6,816 nucleotides of DNA, from contig CAMCTL010000173.1 in assembly GCA_945878515.1 (NCBI GenBank), positions 1-6,816 of the forward strand. Direction: 5' to 3'. Below, piece by piece: positions 5,857-6,816 of this stretch (position 1 is the stretch's first letter; the number at the start of each line of letters is the position of its first letter). The position numbers and the translations under genes were made by a program. Under the pieces are notes generated by a model. The model made no database searches. It was not told the DNA's origin and saw only the letters and a list, made by a program, of their open reading frames with translations. The stretch comes from Flavobacterium psychrophilum. GTDB taxonomy: Bacteria; Bacteroidota; Bacteroidia; Flavobacteriales; Flavobacteriaceae.

Positions 5857-6447
5857 ATGAAAAAATCATTACTTATTTTTGCGTTGACTGTATTCAGCTT
5901 TGCAAATGCTCAGAAGGGAACTGTTTTAGTTCTAGGAAATGTGGGATATTATTCCCAGAAAACTGGCGATTCAGGTAATCCTCCCACGCAAAAAACTTTT
6001 AATTTCTCTCCAAAAATAGGGTATCAATACAACGATAATTGGACAGTGGGTGTTGAATCTTCCATTGCAAATTCAAAACAGACTTATACATCTGCAGAAT
6101 ACAAATCCAATAATTTTTCTGTGGGTGGTTTTCTTCGTTATTCAAAACCATTAGGAGGGATTTTTTCTGCTTATGCTGATTTAGGAGTGGGTTATCAAAA
6201 TGTTGAACAAACTCAATATAATGGTGGAATAGATCCATTTTTATCAACAACAAAAGCAAATGGAATTTATGTAGAAGTGACGCCAGCTTTACTATTAAAT
6301 ATCAGTAAAGGTTTTGGTTTAAACTTTAATATTGGAAGTATAGGATATGGCTCTTTAAACAATAGTACCAATAATGGAACAGATACCAAAAATTTTAATT
6401 TTAGCTTTGGACAAGCATTTAGTGTTGGGATTTCTAAAAACTTCTAA
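5857..6447 (+). CDS. Small outer membrane beta-barrel protein
   Basis: The 196-residue product starts with a signal peptide (MKKSLLIFALTVFSFANA, cleavage after Ala18 before Gln19), the usual Bacteroidota A-Q site. The mature part alternates hydrophobic and polar residues in short strands rich in Gly, Asn, Tyr and Phe, for example FSPKIGYQYNDNWTVGVESS (50-69), NNFSVGGFLRYSKPLGGIFS (85-104) and FGLNFNIGSIGYGSLNN. It ends in Phe (GISKNF), the terminal aromatic signal for BAM insertion. Size and pattern fit an eight-stranded barrel of the OmpA/OmpW-like porin class. No periplasmic domain or type IX sorting tail is present. Substrate and function are unknown. The ATG follows an A-rich stretch (AAACAAATTAAAA) typical of this phylum. 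Confidence 0.8.
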   Translation: MKKSLLIFALTVFSFANAQKGTVLVLGNVGYYSQKTGDSGNPPTQKTFNFSPKIGYQYNDNWTVGVESSIANSKQTYTSAEYKSNNFSVGGFLRYSKPLGGIFSAYADLGVGYQNVEQTQYNGGIDPFLSTTKANGIYVEVTPALLLNISKGFGLNFNIGSIGYGSLNNSTNNGTDTKNFNFSFGQAFSVGISKNF

Positions 6448-6453
6448 CATTTG

Positions 6454-6499
6454 AACTTTATTATTACCAAAGTTAGGATTAAATTGCTTTAATTTTTTT
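6454..6499 (+). terminator. Weak terminator candidate after the beta-barrel gene
   Basis: Two AT-rich hairpins follow the stop codon. AACTTT/AAAGTT (6454-6459 and 6469-6474) is followed by ATTAAA (6478-6483) and TTTAAT (6488-6493) around TTGC, which ends in seven T (6493-6499). The second has the shape of an intrinsic terminator, but its helix has no G-C pairs, so efficiency would be low. Confidence 0.4.
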
Positions 6500-6551
6500 G
6501 CATGGCTATTGACTAATTGTTGATTTTGAGCACTATTTTTAATTATTTTTT

Positions 6552-6590
6552 AACAAAAAATGAGTTTTATCGATAATTCTTTTTTTTGTT
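6552..6590. repeat. Nested AT-rich inverted repeats upstream of the attenuator promoter
   Basis: AACAAAAAA (6552-6560) and TTTTTTGTT (6582-6590) are exact reverse complements. Between them lies the 10-bp palindrome TTATCGATAA (6567-6576). The block ends 20 bp before the TTG of the promoter at 6611 and could be an operator or just AT-rich sequence. No gene is seen between 6448 and 6671. Confidence 0.3.
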
Positions 6591-6610
6591 CAATAAAAGC
6601 AAGTATTATT

Positions 6611-6641
6611 TTGGGTTACCAAAAAATAATTTATACATTCG
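6611..6641 (+). promoter_or_regulatory. Promoter of the aromatic leader transcript
   Basis: TTG at 6611-6613 and TACATTCG at 6634-6641, 20 nt apart, match the Bacteroidota TTG/TAnnTTTG promoter with a single deviation (C for T). The spacing equals that of the carA promoter. Transcription would start near 6648, about 24 nt before the leader ORF and about 160 nt before the end of the terminator. Confidence 0.7.
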
Positions 6642-6671
6642 CAGAGAATTTTTGAAAAAAGCAGAAACATA

Positions 6672-6728
6672 ATGTCAACTAACCGTTTTTATTTTAGCAA
6701 TACTTACTATTTCTTCTTTAGGAAGTAA
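6672..6728 (+). CDS. Phe/Tyr-rich leader peptide of an attenuator
   Basis: An 18-codon ORF encodes MSTNRFYFSNTYYFFFRK and stops at TAA 6726-6728. Five Phe and three Tyr make up 8 of 18 residues, and codons 12-16 (TAC TAT TTC TTC TTT, 6705-6719) are an unbroken aromatic run just before the end. This is the layout of leader peptides such as PheL, whose translation senses charged tRNA. There is no Shine-Dalgarno site, as expected in this phylum; the upstream sequence is A-rich. The stop codon abuts the antiterminator segment at 6728-6735, and a strong terminator lies about 50 nt downstream. It is probably a regulatory ORF whose product has no function of its own. Confidence 0.8.
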   Translation: MSTNRFYFSNTYYFFFRK

Positions 6729-6785
6729 GGATTGTCTATGGTTATTTGAAAGATTAAGAAACAAATAAAACTAATATACAATCCT
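6703..6785 (+). promoter_or_regulatory. Antiterminator pairing of the aromatic attenuator
   Basis: AGGATTGT (6728-6735) is exactly complementary to ACAATCCT (6778-6785), giving 8 bp; three more A-T pairs (6737-6739 with 6774-6776) can follow after one mismatch. This uses five of the eight bases of the terminator's ATCCTGAT arm, so the two helices exclude each other. A ribosome stalled on Tyr/Phe codons leaves 6728-6735 free and favours readthrough; one at the stop codon covers it and favours termination. A possible competing early helix is CTTACT (6703-6708) with AGTAAG (6724-6729). Confidence 0.75.
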
Positions 6786-6808
6786 GATGAAAATCAGGAT
6801 TTTTTTTT
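6780..6808 (+). terminator. Attenuator terminator
   Basis: AATCCTGAT (6780-6788) and ATCAGGATT (6793-6801) form a perfect 9-bp stem closed by a GAAA tetraloop, followed by T through 6808. It is a strong Rho-independent terminator lying 51 nt after the leader ORF stop. It is not at the end of any full-length gene, which supports a role in premature termination ahead of a downstream gene outside the window. Confidence 0.93.
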
Positions 6809-6816
6809 GAGTGTAA

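Noticed and set aside
5999..6259. Minus-strand open frame under the beta-barrel gene
   Set aside because: Antisense to a gene with a clear signal peptide and barrel pattern; the translation shows no family feature.
6642..6808. T-box riboswitch or free-standing small RNA as explanation for the terminator at the right edge
   Set aside because: No T-box sequence or specifier-loop structure is seen, and the aromatic-rich ORF plus alternative helices fit translation-dependent attenuation better. A stable short RNA could still be its terminated product.
1..6816. CRISPR array, insertion sequence, tRNA or rRNA gene, phage attachment site
   Set aside because: No regularly spaced repeats, transposase, cloverleaf or rRNA-like segments were found; the gene content is core chromosomal.

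Overview
The window reads as chromosomal DNA of a Flavobacterium-like member of the Bacteroidota. The evidence is the low G+C content, A-rich start-codon contexts in place of Shine-Dalgarno sites, promoters of the TTG-N20-TAnnTTTG type, a zinc-free L36, a ribosomal protein L17 with a long acidic tail, and a close match to GldA, the ABC ATPase first described in flavobacterial gliding. The genus is inferred from remembered protein sequences, not from a search.

Left part (1-3260, + strand): the end of the ribosomal protein/alpha operon. The last codons of infA are followed by rpmJ, rpsM, rpsK, rpsD, rpoA and rplQ. The genes are tightly packed except for a 92-nt gap before rpsD and a hairpin-bearing 39-nt gap before rplQ. 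A Rho-independent terminator closes the operon. Middle (3261-4753): a non-coding stretch with several inverted repeats, then a near-perfect Bacteroidota promoter and carA, the glutaminase subunit of carbamoyl-phosphate synthetase. A 15-codon leader ORF lies ahead of carA in the same frame, and the sequence around its start repeats the sequence around the carA start. carA and the convergent gldA share one bidirectional terminator. carB is not present here. Right part (4754-6816): gldA on the - strand, a divergent intergenic region with an inverted repeat, and a small outer-membrane beta-barrel gene on the + strand.

The most interesting element is the last 200 bases. A Bacteroidota-type promoter precedes an 18-codon ORF, MSTNRFYFSNTYYFFFRK, with eight aromatic residues, including five consecutive Tyr/Phe codons just before its end. 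Its stop codon touches a segment (6728-6735) exactly complementary to 6778-6785. That pairing would destroy the strong terminator hairpin at 6780-6801, which is followed by a U-run. This is the full layout of a ribosome-mediated Phe/Tyr attenuator. The operon it would control starts just beyond the window and is predicted to encode aromatic amino acid biosynthesis (pheA/tyrA/aroG-type genes). The rest of the window is mostly conserved housekeeping sequence.
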